A stretch of 37,869 nucleotides of DNA from positions 1 through 37,869 of the forward strand of contig CAZGVW010000272.1 of assembly GCA_964529265.1 (NCBI GenBank). Direction: 5' to 3'. This DNA is from CAZGVW01 sp964529265. Its GTDB lineage: Bacteria > Planctomycetota > Phycisphaerae > Phycisphaerales > UBA1924. The notes below the pieces were generated by a model, which did no database searches, had not been told where the DNA came from, and saw only the letters and a program-made list of their open reading frames with translations. The position numbers and the translations under genes are program-made. Shown in pieces: positions 7,170 to 14,828 of this stretch (position 1 is the first letter of the stretch; every line of letters begins with the position of its first letter).

Positions 7170-7189
7170 GGGCACGGCGGGCCGTGCCC
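7170..7189 (-). repeat. REP-like palindrome, copy 3 of 6
   Basis: GGGCACGGC-GG-GCCGTGCCC followed by CTAC (7190-7193; GTAG on the minus strand). The preceding ~60 bases (GCGCTGGTTGGGCGGCGAGG, GATGTAGGTGCGCCGAGTCG) also match the region before copy 1. Confidence 0.85.
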
Positions 7190-7210
7190 CTACCGAAGGG
7201 GGGCCGGCGC

Positions 7211-7585
7211 TTACTCGATGACGGTGGTGCGCTTCCACTCCTGGGTGGCTTTGGCGTGGGTGAGGGCCTCCTCGTCATCGCTGAAATCGCGATCGACGAA
7301 GACGAGCGTGGTGTGGCCGATGCGGATGGAATCGCCGCTGCGCAGGGGCGCCTCCTCCGCCAGTGTGCAGCCGTTCACCATGACGCCGTTGGCGCTGCGA
7401 TAATCGCGCACGATGAAGCGGGAGACCTTCGGCTCGTAATGGACCTGCATGTGCTTGCGCGACATGTAGGGATCGACAACCTGAAACACACATTCGCTGT
7501 CGCGGCCGACGGAGACGACCTGATCGCGCGGCAGCGTGAAGCGCTCTCCGATTGCGGGGCCTTCCGTGACAACGAGCGTGGCCAT
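7211..7585 (-). CDS. FHA-domain protein
   Basis: 124 residues. I chose MATLVVTEGP at 7585 because GAGGAGGT sits 4 nt before it; an in-frame ATG at 7618 lacks this. One FHA domain fills most of the protein. GERFTL is followed by VSVGRDSECVFQV (the phosphothreonine-contacting Gly-Arg and Ser), SRKHMQV (the invariant Ser-Arg-x-His) and RDYRSANGVMVNG (the Asn-Gly pair). A short acidic then basic tail (DEEALTHAKATQEWKRTTVIE) contains a TT pair. FHA domains bind phosphothreonine peptides, so this is a probable reader of Ser/Thr kinase output. It is transcribed divergently from the kinase gene across a 75-base gap, which suggests shared control. Confidence 0.9.
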   Translation of the reverse strand: MATLVVTEGPAIGERFTLPRDQVVSVGRDSECVFQVVDPYMSRKHMQVHYEPKVSRFIVRDYRSANGVMVNGCTLAEEAPLRSGDSIRIGHTTLVFVDRDFSDDEEALTHAKATQEWKRTTVIE

Positions 7586-7660
7586 GCGGACCTCCTCGAT
7601 GATCTCTTCCGACGACATGATACCATGGCGGCAACCGGCGGCGACGCGGAGTGACACGCG

Positions 7661-10315
7661 ATGGATGGCGGCGGCAAGCGCCAGGACGACATCCCGACGC
7701 TGACGACGACCGGGGGCGGGGCGCACGGCCGCGGCTCATCCACGATTCCGGCGACCGCCGAGCGATTCGCGCCGGGCGCGATGCTGGCGGGGCGGTACAG
7801 GATCGTCTCGCGGATCGGGCGCGGCGGGATGGGCGAGGTGTACCGCGCCGACGATCTGAAGTTGGGGCAATCGGTGGCGCTCAAGTTCCTGCCGCACGGG
7901 CTGGCGCGAGACGAGGACCGGCTCCGGCGTCTGCACGCCGAGGTGCGGATTGCGCGAGAGGTGGCGCATCCCAACATCTGCCGCACGTACGACATCGTCG
8001 AGGCGAACGGCGAGCACTTCATCGCGATGGAGCATGTGGACGGGGAGGATCTCGCGGGCCTGCTCATGCGCATCGGGCGGCTGCCCAGGGACAAGGCGGG
8101 GCAGATCGCGCGGCAGTTGTGCGCGGGGCTGGCGGCGCTGCATGAGCGGGGGGTGCTGCACCGCGACCTCAAGCCTTCGAACGTGATGCTGGACGGGCGG
8201 GGCAATGTGCGGATCACGGACTTCGGCATCGCGGCGCTGGCGCACGAGGTGAAGGACGGCGGCGCGGGCGCGGGGACGCCGGCGTACATGGCGCCTGAGC
8301 AGCTCTCCGGGCGCGAAGTGACGGTGCGGAGCGATCTCTATGCGCTGGGGCTGGTGCTGTATGAGATCTACACGGGGCGCGAAGCGTACAAGGCGGAGTC
8401 GCTGGCGGCGATGCAGCGGATGCGCGAGAGCGGGGACCTGGCGACACCCTCGAGCCTGATCGACGACATGGACCCGGTGGTGGAGCGGGTGATCCTGCGG
8501 TGCCTTGAGACGGAGCCGCGGAACCGGCCGCCATCGGCGATCGCGGTGGCGGCGGCGCTGCCGGGAGGCGACCCGCTGGCGATGGCGATTGCCGCGGGAG
8601 AGACGCCGTCGCCGGAGATGGTGGCGCAGGCGGGCGAGGCTGGGGGCCTGCGGCCGGGGGTGGCGGTGTTGTGCCTGGCGGCGCTGATCGGGCTGAGCGC
8701 GGCGACGGTATGGCTGCGGGGGACAACGTCGCCGCTGGCCATGATGCCGCCGCCGCGGTCGCCGGTCGTGCTGGCGGATCGTGCAGAGGAGATTGCGCGG
8801 CGGTTCGGCTACGAAGAGAGCCTGCGCGACACGTGGTGGAGTTTCGAAGTTCACAACGCGTACCTTGAGCACATCGAGGAGATCGACGATTCGCCGTCCC
8901 GATGGGATCGACTGAAGGCGGGGCGCCCTGCGGCGCTGGGGTTCGGGCTTCGGGCCAGCCCGATCGCGATGGCGGCGATCAAGATCTACGGCGCTGTGGA
9001 TTGGATGGATCCGCCGTTTGAACAGCCGGGCATGGTGCGCATGATGCTGGACGGCGAGGGGCGTCTGGTGCAGTTCGCGGCGGTTCCACCGCTGATCGAT
9101 GGCAGCGCGGACGGAAGTGTGGGCCCGCCGACTCCGCCCCCCGGGCCGGTGGACTGGTCGCGGCTGTTCGCGGCGGCCGGGCTCGATCAAGGCGTTTTCT
9201 CGCCTGCAGCGCCGATCCATGCTCCGCCGGTCTACTGCGACGAGCGAAGCGCATGGACGGGCGCATGGCCAGAGGCGCCTGAGTTCCACCTGCGGATTGA
9301 GGCGGGGGCGTGCGGCGGGAACCCGGCGTATTTCGCGCTGCTGGGGCCGTGGGACCGGACGACATCGGCGGGGGAGGAGAGCGGTCTCGATACGGCGACC
9401 GACATCGTGTTCACGTTCCTGTTGCTGAGCATTCTGGGCGGGGCCGGGCTTCTGGCGGCCCGGAATCTGCGCGCCAGGCGGGGAGACCGGCGGGGCGCAT
9501 TCAGGCTGGCGGTGTTCACGTTCGTGGCGCTCATGGCGGGGTGGGCGTTCAGCGCGCACCACCAGCTCGCCGGCGGCGAGGGATGGCTGCTGATGCGGGC
9601 GCTGGTGATGTCGGCGGGGCTGGCGCTGCTGGCGTGGGGGCTGTACATCGCGCTGGAGCCCTCCATGCGCCGGCACTGGCCGCGGCTGCAGATCTCGTGG
9701 TCGAGGCTGCTCTCGGGGCGGCTGCGCGACCCGATGGTCGGGAGGGACGTGCTGCTCGGCTGCATCGCGGGCGTATTCGTCCCGCTGCTGGATTCGGTGA
9801 CGAACATGGTGAGGCGCGGGACAGGGCGGGCCGTTCCTGCGGACGAGATGTCCATGAATGTGGATGCGCTCAATGGAGGGAGGGGACTGGCCAGCGCATT
9901 CTTCTTCGGATCTCAATCGAGTGTGCTTACCGCGCTGGCGCTGATGACGCTGCTGCTGCTGCTGAGGCTCACGCTGCGCAGGCCGGCGCTTGCGGCGACG
10001 GTGTTTGCGGCCATCATCATCACGCTGTTCTCCGGCTTCTTCACGTACGGCGACGACTGGCCCGCATGGGGCTGGGTCGTCGTGTCAACGGCCATCCTGT
10101 GCGGGACGCTGCTGCGTCTGGGCGTGCTGTCGTTCATGACGATGTGGCTCACGCCGACGTTCTTCTTCTCGTCGCCGATCACAGTGGAGTTCGATCGGTG
10201 GCACGCGGCGGAGGGTCTGGTGGGGCCGCTGATCGTGGTGGCGGTGGGGGCGTGGGGGTTCTGGGTTTCGCTGGCGGGGCGGCCGCTGTTCAAGGACGAC
10301 CTGGCGGCGGGGTGA
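7661..10315 (+). CDS. Ser/Thr protein kinase with multi-pass membrane C-terminus
   Basis: 884 residues. The kinase domain (~46-300) is complete: glycine loop GRGGMGEV (53-60), VALK Lys75, alpha-C Glu94, HRD (Asp169), DFG (Asp187) and APE (211-213). The HRDLKPSN motif is of the eukaryotic-type (PknB-like) family. One membrane helix follows at ~331-353, then a ~220-residue soluble domain of unknown type (WWSFEVHNAYLEHIEEID...). After that come about eight more helices between ~580 and 872, including LALMTLLLLLRLTL and LIVVAVGAWGFWVSLAG. No PASTA or other known sensor is visible. The extended membrane region probably senses or transports, with the kinase on the cytoplasmic side. The adjacent FHA gene is a likely binding partner of the kinase or its substrates. 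Confidence 0.9.
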   Translation: MDGGGKRQDDIPTLTTTGGGAHGRGSSTIPATAERFAPGAMLAGRYRIVSRIGRGGMGEVYRADDLKLGQSVALKFLPHGLARDEDRLRRLHAEVRIAREVAHPNICRTYDIVEANGEHFIAMEHVDGEDLAGLLMRIGRLPRDKAGQIARQLCAGLAALHERGVLHRDLKPSNVMLDGRGNVRITDFGIAALAHEVKDGGAGAGTPAYMAPEQLSGREVTVRSDLYALGLVLYEIYTGREAYKAESLAAMQRMRESGDLATPSSLIDDMDPVVERVILRCLETEPRNRPPSAIAVAAALPGGDPLAMAIAAGETPSPEMVAQAGEAGGLRPGVAVLCLAALIGLSAATVWLRGTTSPLAMMPPPRSPVVLADRAEEIARRFGYEESLRDTWWSFEVHNAYLEHIEEIDDSPSRWDRLKAGRPAALGFGLRASPIAMAAIKIYGAVDWMDPPFEQPGMVRMMLDGEGRLVQFAAVPPLIDGSADGSVGPPTPPPGPVDWSRLFAAAGLDQGVFSPAAPIHAPPVYCDERSAWTGAWPEAPEFHLRIEAGACGGNPAYFALLGPWDRTTSAGEESGLDTATDIVFTFLLLSILGGAGLLAARNLRARRGDRRGAFRLAVFTFVALMAGWAFSAHHQLAGGEGWLLMRALVMSAGLALLAWGLYIALEPSMRRHWPRLQISWSRLLSGRLRDPMVGRDVLLGCIAGVFVPLLDSVTNMVRRGTGRAVPADEMSMNVDALNGGRGLASAFFFGSQSSVLTALALMTLLLLLRLTLRRPALAATVFAAIIITLFSGFFTYGDDWPAWGWVVVSTAILCGTLLRLGVLSFMTMWLTPTFFFSSPITVEFDRWHAAEGLVGPLIVVAVGAWGFWVSLAGRPLFKDDLAAG

Positions 10316-10326
10316 GGGGATGCGCG

Positions 10327-10390
10327 GAACACAGAGGAGGAACGCAGGGAAGGTCAATCGAACCCGGAGGAAGACGGAGGAAGGGGAAGA
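10327..10390. repeat. purine-rich repeat after the kinase gene
   Basis: GGAACACAGAGGAGGAACGC, then GAACCCGGAGGAAGACGGAG; starts 12 bases after the kinase stop codon. Same family as 6994-7070. The gap continues with REP-like copy 4. Confidence 0.7.
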
Positions 10391-10536
10391 AAGGGCGTGG
10401 TGGGGTTGCGCCGGGGCGAGCGCGAGGGGTCGGGACGTGGGCGAGGTGAGACGGCGCGGGCACGGGGCCGTGGCCGCACAGCGTGGCGTGTGCGCTGGTT
10501 GAGCGCGCCGACGGAAATGGTGCGCCGAGTCGTCGC

Positions 10537-10556
10537 GGGCACGGCGGGCCGTGCCC
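10537..10556 (-). repeat. REP-like palindrome, copy 4 of 6
   Basis: Perfect GGGCACGGC-GG-GCCGTGCCC; the flank is ACGACC instead of CTACC, so the GTAG is mutated. Preceded by GCGCTGGTTGAGCG...GTGCGCCGAGTCGTCGC as in copies 1 and 3. A more degenerate relative (GGGCACGGGGCCGTGGCC) lies at about 10458. Confidence 0.75.
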
Positions 10557-10601
10557 ACGACCGAAGGAGGGATGTTGCGCGAGGCGCGCGTTCTCAGCGG
10601 T

Positions 10602-11396
10602 TCAGACGAGGCCGAGGGCCATGGCGGCGGCGAGGAGGAGGAGCCCGACGGCGACGATGACCTGGACGGCGCGGAGTGTGACTTTTTTGACGAGTCGTGC
10701 GCCGATGAGCGAGCCGATGAAGGCGGCGAGCGTTGCGGCGGCGACGCGGAGCCAGAGGGCGCGGGAATCGAGGGCGTTTGAGCCGCCGGCGGCGAAATCG
10801 GCGCCGTAGACGATGAGTCGCGCGGCATCGACAAGGACGGACGCGGCGACGCTGGTGGCGATGAAGGCTTCCTTGGAGAGTCCGCAGCGGATGAGGAAGG
10901 CGGAGCGGAGCGCGCCCTGGTGTCCGGAGAGGCCGCCGAAGAAGCCGGAGAGCGCGCCGCCGAGGGGGAGCCATGTGCGCGGGAAGGCGAGGCGCTCGAA
11001 GCGCGGGGAGAGATCGAGGATGGCGAAGATCGCGATGAGGACGGCGATGGTGAGTTTGACGGGTGTGATTTCGAATGCGCGGCCGTTGCCGCCGAACGAC
11101 CAGCGGGCGATGACGCCGAGATCCGAGAGGAGGGTGAGGATCCACGCGCCCAGGAGGGCGAGCGCCGCCGCGGAGAGGGCGAAGCGCCAGAAGACGGGCC
11201 AATCGATCCAGCGGCGGACGAGGCCGAACTTGAAGAGGTTGTTGGCGAGGTGAACGACGGCGGTGGCGGCGACGGCGACCTCGATGGGGAAGAAGAGGGC
11301 GAATGCGGGGAGGAGGAGCGTGCCGAGACCGAAGCCGGAGAAGAAGGTGAGCCCGGCGGCGACGAGGGCAACGGCCGTGATGATGGCGAAGTCCAT
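10602..11396 (-). CDS. TauE/SafE family membrane exporter
   Basis: 264 residues from MDFAIITAVALVAAGLTFFS. The 45-residue upstream extension of the frame is translation of a CACAGAG repeat and is discarded. About eight hydrophobic helices are visible. The family signature is two related halves. The first is GLTFFSGFGLGTLLLPAFAL with VAVAATAVVHLANNLFK. The second is PLGGALSGFFGGLSGHQGAL with AFIATSVAASVLVDAARL. The GxGxGxxxxP loop and the second-half Gly-rich loop are both intact. TauE/SafE proteins export small sulfur-containing or organic anions (sulfite, sulfoacetate); the substrate cannot be told. Single-gene unit, with repeats on both sides. Confidence 0.88.
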   Translation of the reverse strand: MDFAIITAVALVAAGLTFFSGFGLGTLLLPAFALFFPIEVAVAATAVVHLANNLFKFGLVRRWIDWPVFWRFALSAAALALLGAWILTLLSDLGVIARWSFGGNGRAFEITPVKLTIAVLIAIFAILDLSPRFERLAFPRTWLPLGGALSGFFGGLSGHQGALRSAFLIRCGLSKEAFIATSVAASVLVDAARLIVYGADFAAGGSNALDSRALWLRVAAATLAAFIGSLIGARLVKKVTLRAVQVIVAVGLLLLAAAMALGLV

Positions 11397-11419
11397 GGGG
11401 AAAGCGGAAGAGAAGAGTT

Positions 11420-11470
11420 CAACACAGAGAACACAGAGGGACACAGAGATGCACAGAGGAAGGCAGGGAG
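11420..11470 (+). repeat. CACAGAG short degenerate tandem repeat
   Basis: AACACAGAGAACACAGAGGG continues as ACACAGAGATGCACAGAGGA: four or five units of a 9-10-base ACACAGAGR repeat just upstream of the exporter start. Same purine-rich family as 6994, 10327 and 11551. Confidence 0.75.
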
Positions 11471-11550
11471 AGCAATGGAAGAGGTGAAGCCATCCAGGCC
11501 GGGGGCCACAGTCATTCATGGGCCACGTCACACCTCATCCCGAGCCTTGT

Positions 11551-11625
11551 TCACTCCTCCGTTTTCCTCTGTCTTCCTCCGGGTTCGGTCTTCCCCTCTG
11601 CGTTCCTCTGCGCTCCTCTGCGTTC
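11551..11625 (-). repeat. purine-rich repeat after the isocitrate dehydrogenase gene
   Basis: On the minus strand GAACGCAGAGGAGCGCAGAG, then GAACCCGGAGGAAGACAGAG. It begins about 10 bases after the dehydrogenase stop codon, as the copy at 10327 does after the kinase. Confidence 0.7.
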
Positions 11626-11635
11626 GGCATTTTCC

Positions 11636-12778
11636 TCAGAGTTTGCGGGCGACTTCGTGGGCGACTTCGAGGGAGGTGTTCTTCAGGCCGACGTCGTAGG
11701 TTCCGACCTTGTGCTCGCGGATGACGGCGCTGACGGCGTTTTCGAGGCGCGTGGCCTTGTCGCTCTCGCCGAGCCAGTCGAACATGAGTTTCACGGTGAG
11801 CAGCATGGCCATGGGGTTGACCTTGTGCTGGCCGGCGTACTTGGGCGCGCTGCCGTGGGTGGGCTCGAAGACGGCGTACTTGTCGCCGATGTTGGCGCTG
11901 GCGGCGAAGCCGAGGCCGCCGATGAGGCCGGCGCAGAGATCGCTGATGATGTCGCCGAACATGTTCTCGGCGACGAGGATGTCGTAGTCCTGTGGGTTCT
12001 TGAACATCCACATGCAAATGGCGTCGATGTTGGCTTCATCGGCGCGGATCTTCGAATACTGCTTCGCGACGTCGCGGAAGGCGCGGGTCATGAGGCCGCC
12101 GGTCTCGCGGAGGACGTTGGGCTTCTCGACGAGCGTGACGCGCTTACGGCCGTGCTTCACGGCGTAGTCGAAGGCGGAGCGGGTGATGCGCTCGCAGCCC
12201 TGGCGGCTCATGATGCGTGTGGAGAGGGCGACGTTGGCGAGGCCCTTATCCTTCCAGGGCTTCATGTTCTTGTTGGCGCAGAGGGCTTCGTATACGGCGT
12301 CCGGCAGCGGGAAGAACTCGACGCCGGAGTATGAGCCCTCGGTGTTCTCGCGGAAGACGACCTGGTCGATGGCGCCATCTTCCACGGGGTTGCCGACCGA
12401 GCCGCGGTAGTTGAGCGGGTTGCCGCGGTAGGCCTTGCAGGGCCGGAGGTTGGTGTGGAGATCGAACATCTGGCGGAGGCGGACGATGGGGGAGCGGTAG
12501 ACGAGGCCCTTGTCGCGGAGGGCGGGGGCGAGTTCCTCCGCGGCTTCATCGGAGGGCTTGCTGGTGATGGCGCCGAAGAGGGCGCAATCGGTCTCGCGGA
12601 GAATCTTGACGGTGCGCTCGGGGAGGGCGTCGCCTTCGGAGCACCAGAAGTCCCAGCCGATGTCGGCGTGGGTGTATTTCGCGTCGAACTTGAGGGCGTC
12701 GAGGACGATCTTCGCGGCGTCCATGACGTCCTTGCCGATGCCGTCGCCGGGCATCCATGCGATGTGGTACTTGGGCAC
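11636..12778 (-). CDS. isocitrate/isopropylmalate-family dehydrogenase, probably NADP-dependent isocitrate dehydrogenase
   Basis: 380 residues from a GTG at 12778 (product VPKYHIAWMPGDGIG, initiator Met), with AGGAG 11 nt upstream; the frame further upstream is repeat-like. Family marks: PGDGIGKDV at the N-terminus, the RSPIVRLRQ substrate loop (Ser at the position phosphorylated in E. coli Icd), NLRP, FRENTEGSYSG, and the Lys of EKPN. Metal-binding Asp residues lie in MFGDIISDL. HGSAPKYAGQHKVNP carries Lys-Tyr where NADP-specific Icd has Lys344-Tyr345; NAD enzymes have Asp-Ile. The C-terminal GTYDV keeps the matching Tyr, while the later Arg is not seen. Expected reaction: isocitrate to 2-oxoglutarate in the TCA cycle. 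Isopropylmalate or homoisocitrate remain possible. Confidence 0.85.
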   Translation of the reverse strand: MPKYHIAWMPGDGIGKDVMDAAKIVLDALKFDAKYTHADIGWDFWCSEGDALPERTVKILRETDCALFGAITSKPSDEAAEELAPALRDKGLVYRSPIVRLRQMFDLHTNLRPCKAYRGNPLNYRGSVGNPVEDGAIDQVVFRENTEGSYSGVEFFPLPDAVYEALCANKNMKPWKDKGLANVALSTRIMSRQGCERITRSAFDYAVKHGRKRVTLVEKPNVLRETGGLMTRAFRDVAKQYSKIRADEANIDAICMWMFKNPQDYDILVAENMFGDIISDLCAGLIGGLGFAASANIGDKYAVFEPTHGSAPKYAGQHKVNPMAMLLTVKLMFDWLGESDKATRLENAVSAVIREHKVGTYDVGLKNTSLEVAHEVARKL

Positions 12779-12956
12779 TGGTGGCGATCTCCTGCGCGGG
12801 TGGGCGCGGGGGTGAAGGGGCCGGAGCGGGCGTGAATGGACGGCGGCGCCGGTCGAGGCGCGCGGGCGGGGATTGTAGAGGAAATGGGTTGGGGCGGGCG
12901 ATGGCGTCTTGCGCGAAGGGGCGGCGCGGAGATGCATGCGTGCGCTGAGTCGCCAC

Positions 12957-12976
12957 GGGCACGGCGGGCCGTGCCC
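12957..12976 (-). repeat. REP-like palindrome, copy 5 of 6
   Basis: Perfect stem followed by CTAC at 12977-12980 (minus-strand GTAG). Left flank TGCGCTGAGTCGCCAC. It forms a same-orientation pair with the copy 85 bases to the right. Confidence 0.85.
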
Positions 12977-13041
12977 CTACCGCGGGCGCGTGGTGCGCGA
13001 GCGGGGTGGCGCTGAGGGATGGGGGCGCGCTGAGTCATCGC

Positions 13042-13061
13042 GGGCACGGCGGGCCGTATCC
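13042..13061 (-). repeat. REP-like palindrome, copy 6 of 6
   Basis: GGGCACGGC-GG-GCCGTATCC, with one stem mismatch, followed by CTAC at 13062-13065. Left flank GCGCTGAGTCATCGC. Confidence 0.8.
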
Positions 13062-13373
13062 CTACCGGAGTGCGCCCGGCCACACGGGGGGCCCCGGAGT
13101 GACGTGTGCGCGCGGGCGATCCCGACATTCGCTGTCGGGATCGCGCCGCACGCTCCCTCCTTTGAGGCGCTTGCGCCCACTCGCCGAAGGCGCAGGCGTT
13201 ACGGGTTTTTTCCGACGTGTTTCTTCGACGCGTTTCTTCCGTCCTACCCAACGCGGCAGGGCCTGAGGGGGCCAGGAGGAAGAGCGGCGGCGAGGCAACG
13301 TTCGGGCGCGGAATCGGCGCGCGGGAATGGCGCTGCGTGTCCCGGGGCGGGCCTCTTGAGATGTGCGGGGGGG

Positions 13374-13991
13374 TCAGCGGCCGGCCATGAACGGATTGCG
13401 CGCGGGCGGGCGGTATGTGGGGGCGGTGAGGCCCGCGGCGGTGGCGGGGCGGGGCGCACCGCCGGTGGGGCGCACCATGGTGGTTCCGACGGATCCGCCG
13501 AGCGAGGGCGCGGAGCGCAGGTAGTTGGAGGTGGGCGGCGTGTAGGCACGGGGCGTGAGCCCGGCGGGGCGCGAGGATGCGGCCCAGTTGTATTGAGGCG
13601 GGCGCGGCGCGACCACGCGTGCCTGACCGACGCCGAGACCGCCGCCCGAGACGTATGTGGTGGCGGTGTAGGTGGTGCCGGCAGAGATCTGCTGTTGGCC
13701 GGGACGGTAGCGCGGCGCGGCGAAGAGGCCGCGGTCGGTGGCGACGATGTTGCCGGAGGCGCGGCTGCGGGAATATCGCGGCTGTTGGATGAGGTTCGGC
13801 GCGACGCCGGAGCGGCCGCGGGTGGAATAGGCGTTCACGCCGGCGCTGTTGACGTTGAGGTTGCGATCGAGCGCATAGCCGCCGACGATGCGCTGCTGCG
13901 CCAGAGCGGCGCCGACGCCGAGCGCGGCGGCGAGGAGCGCGGCGAGGGCGATGCGCGCGGTGAGCCGGGTTGATGCGGCGCGGGCGGTCAT
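13374..13991 (-). CDS. secreted basic Gly/Pro/Thr-rich protein, unknown
   Basis: 205 residues. A twin-basic N-terminus and hydrophobic helix (LTARIALAALLAAALGVGAA, then LAQQ) form a signal peptide. The mature part lacks long hydrophobic stretches and is rich in Arg, Pro, Gly, Tyr and Thr (YALDRNLNVNSAGVNAYSTR, TTYTATTYVSGGG, PTYRPPARNPF). It looks largely disordered or beta-rich. Its ATG overlaps the FKBP stop by 4 bases (ATGA, 13988-13991), so it is translationally coupled to the isomerase and may be its folding client. No family recognised. Confidence 0.7.
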   Translation of the reverse strand: MTARAASTRLTARIALAALLAAALGVGAALAQQRIVGGYALDRNLNVNSAGVNAYSTRGRSGVAPNLIQQPRYSRSRASGNIVATDRGLFAAPRYRPGQQQISAGTTYTATTYVSGGGLGVGQARVVAPRPPQYNWAASSRPAGLTPRAYTPPTSNYLRSAPSLGGSVGTTMVRPTGGAPRPATAAGLTAPTYRPPARNPFMAGR

Positions 13992-14722
13992 TTCACGGCG
14001 TGGAGGGTGACGTCCACGATCAGGGTCTCGTTGGGGCCGACTTCGGGCGGCATGCCCGCGGCGCCGAAGGCCTGCTCGGGCGGGATGGCGGCGATCCAGC
14101 GATCGCCGACGTGCATGCTGGTGGCGAGGGCGCGGGGGCCGACGAGCATGGTCTCGACAGGCACCTCAGTGCGCTGGACGTTGGCGACTTCGAGGCCGTT
14201 CTGGAGCATGGCGCGGTAGGAGACGACGATGGTGTCGGACTCCTTGGGCGCGGGGCCATCGCCCTTCTCCTGGACGATGTAGAGGATTTCGCTGGGGAGG
14301 CGCTGCGCGCCATCGCGCTTGGCGAAGGCGGCGAGGAACTCGCGGCTCTTGCGCATGTTCTCGTCGTGGAGGGCCTTGAAGACGGGATCGTCCTTCAGGC
14401 GGTCTTCCACCAGGCGGCTGCTGACCTCGTGATGGACGCGGGCGAGGGCGCGGCCCATTTCATCGTGGGAGAGTTTGGGCTCGGCGGCGCGGAGGGCGTC
14501 GGCGAAGCCCTGGACGAGGGCGTCGTGATCGACCTTGACGCCGTCCTGCTCGAGACCGGCGCGGATTTCGGCGCCGAGGTCGTGGCCGATGGCGTAGGAC
14601 TTCTGCTGCTCCCACGACATACCCCCGGAACCACCCTGCTGGGCGGGCGCCACGGCGGGCCGCAGGAAGGCGAGGAGGAGCAGAGCCAGAGCGGATGCGG
14701 CGGCGATGCGTGCGGTCTTCAT
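13988..14722 (-). CDS. exported FKBP-type peptidyl-prolyl isomerase (FklB/Mip-like)
   Basis: 244 residues from MKTARIAAASALALLLLAFL, with AGGAG 6 nt upstream; an ATG seven codons earlier lacks this spacing. Signal peptide, then a helical dimerisation domain (SYAIGHDLGAEIRAGL ... VQGFADALR ... LSHDEMGRAL) and a long helix. The C-terminal FKBP domain follows: SDTIVVSYRAMLQNGLEV, then VGDRWIAAIPPEQAFG, GPNETLIVDVTLHAVK. The usual FDSS stretch is replaced by ANVQR, so the active site departs from standard FKBPs and catalysis may be weak. It works as a periplasmic folding catalyst or chaperone and is coupled to the downstream secreted protein. Confidence 0.85.
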   Translation of the reverse strand: MKTARIAAASALALLLLAFLRPAVAPAQQGGSGGMSWEQQKSYAIGHDLGAEIRAGLEQDGVKVDHDALVQGFADALRAAEPKLSHDEMGRALARVHHEVSSRLVEDRLKDDPVFKALHDENMRKSREFLAAFAKRDGAQRLPSEILYIVQEKGDGPAPKESDTIVVSYRAMLQNGLEVANVQRTEVPVETMLVGPRALATSMHVGDRWIAAIPPEQAFGAAGMPPEVGPNETLIVDVTLHAVK

Positions 14723-14828
14723 TGCGAACTCCTGGGGATCCACCCGGCGGCGCGTGCCAGCCGCGGTTTGAGGCGGGCAGGGATCATAGCCGGGCGTGAA
14801 ATGGAGAGCGGGAAGACTACGGGCGGGG

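Larger units (their letters stand above)
12779..13373. repeat. gene-free stretch with two REP-like palindromes
   Basis: Holds REP-like copies 5 and 6 (12957-12976, 13042-13061) in the same orientation, a short dyad CGACATTCGCTGTCGGGATCG near 13121, and otherwise G/C-rich sequence without codon structure. The plus-strand frames crossing it are shadows. Confidence 0.65.

Noticed and set aside
7736..9916. 726-residue open frame on the minus strand
   Set aside because: Antisense to the kinase gene, with His/Arg/Pro-rich product and no motif.
11397..11531. N-terminal extension of the TauE/SafE protein
   Set aside because: The added residues (LCISVSLCVLCVELF) are translation of the CACAGAG repeat in reverse; the family start at MDFAII is adequate.
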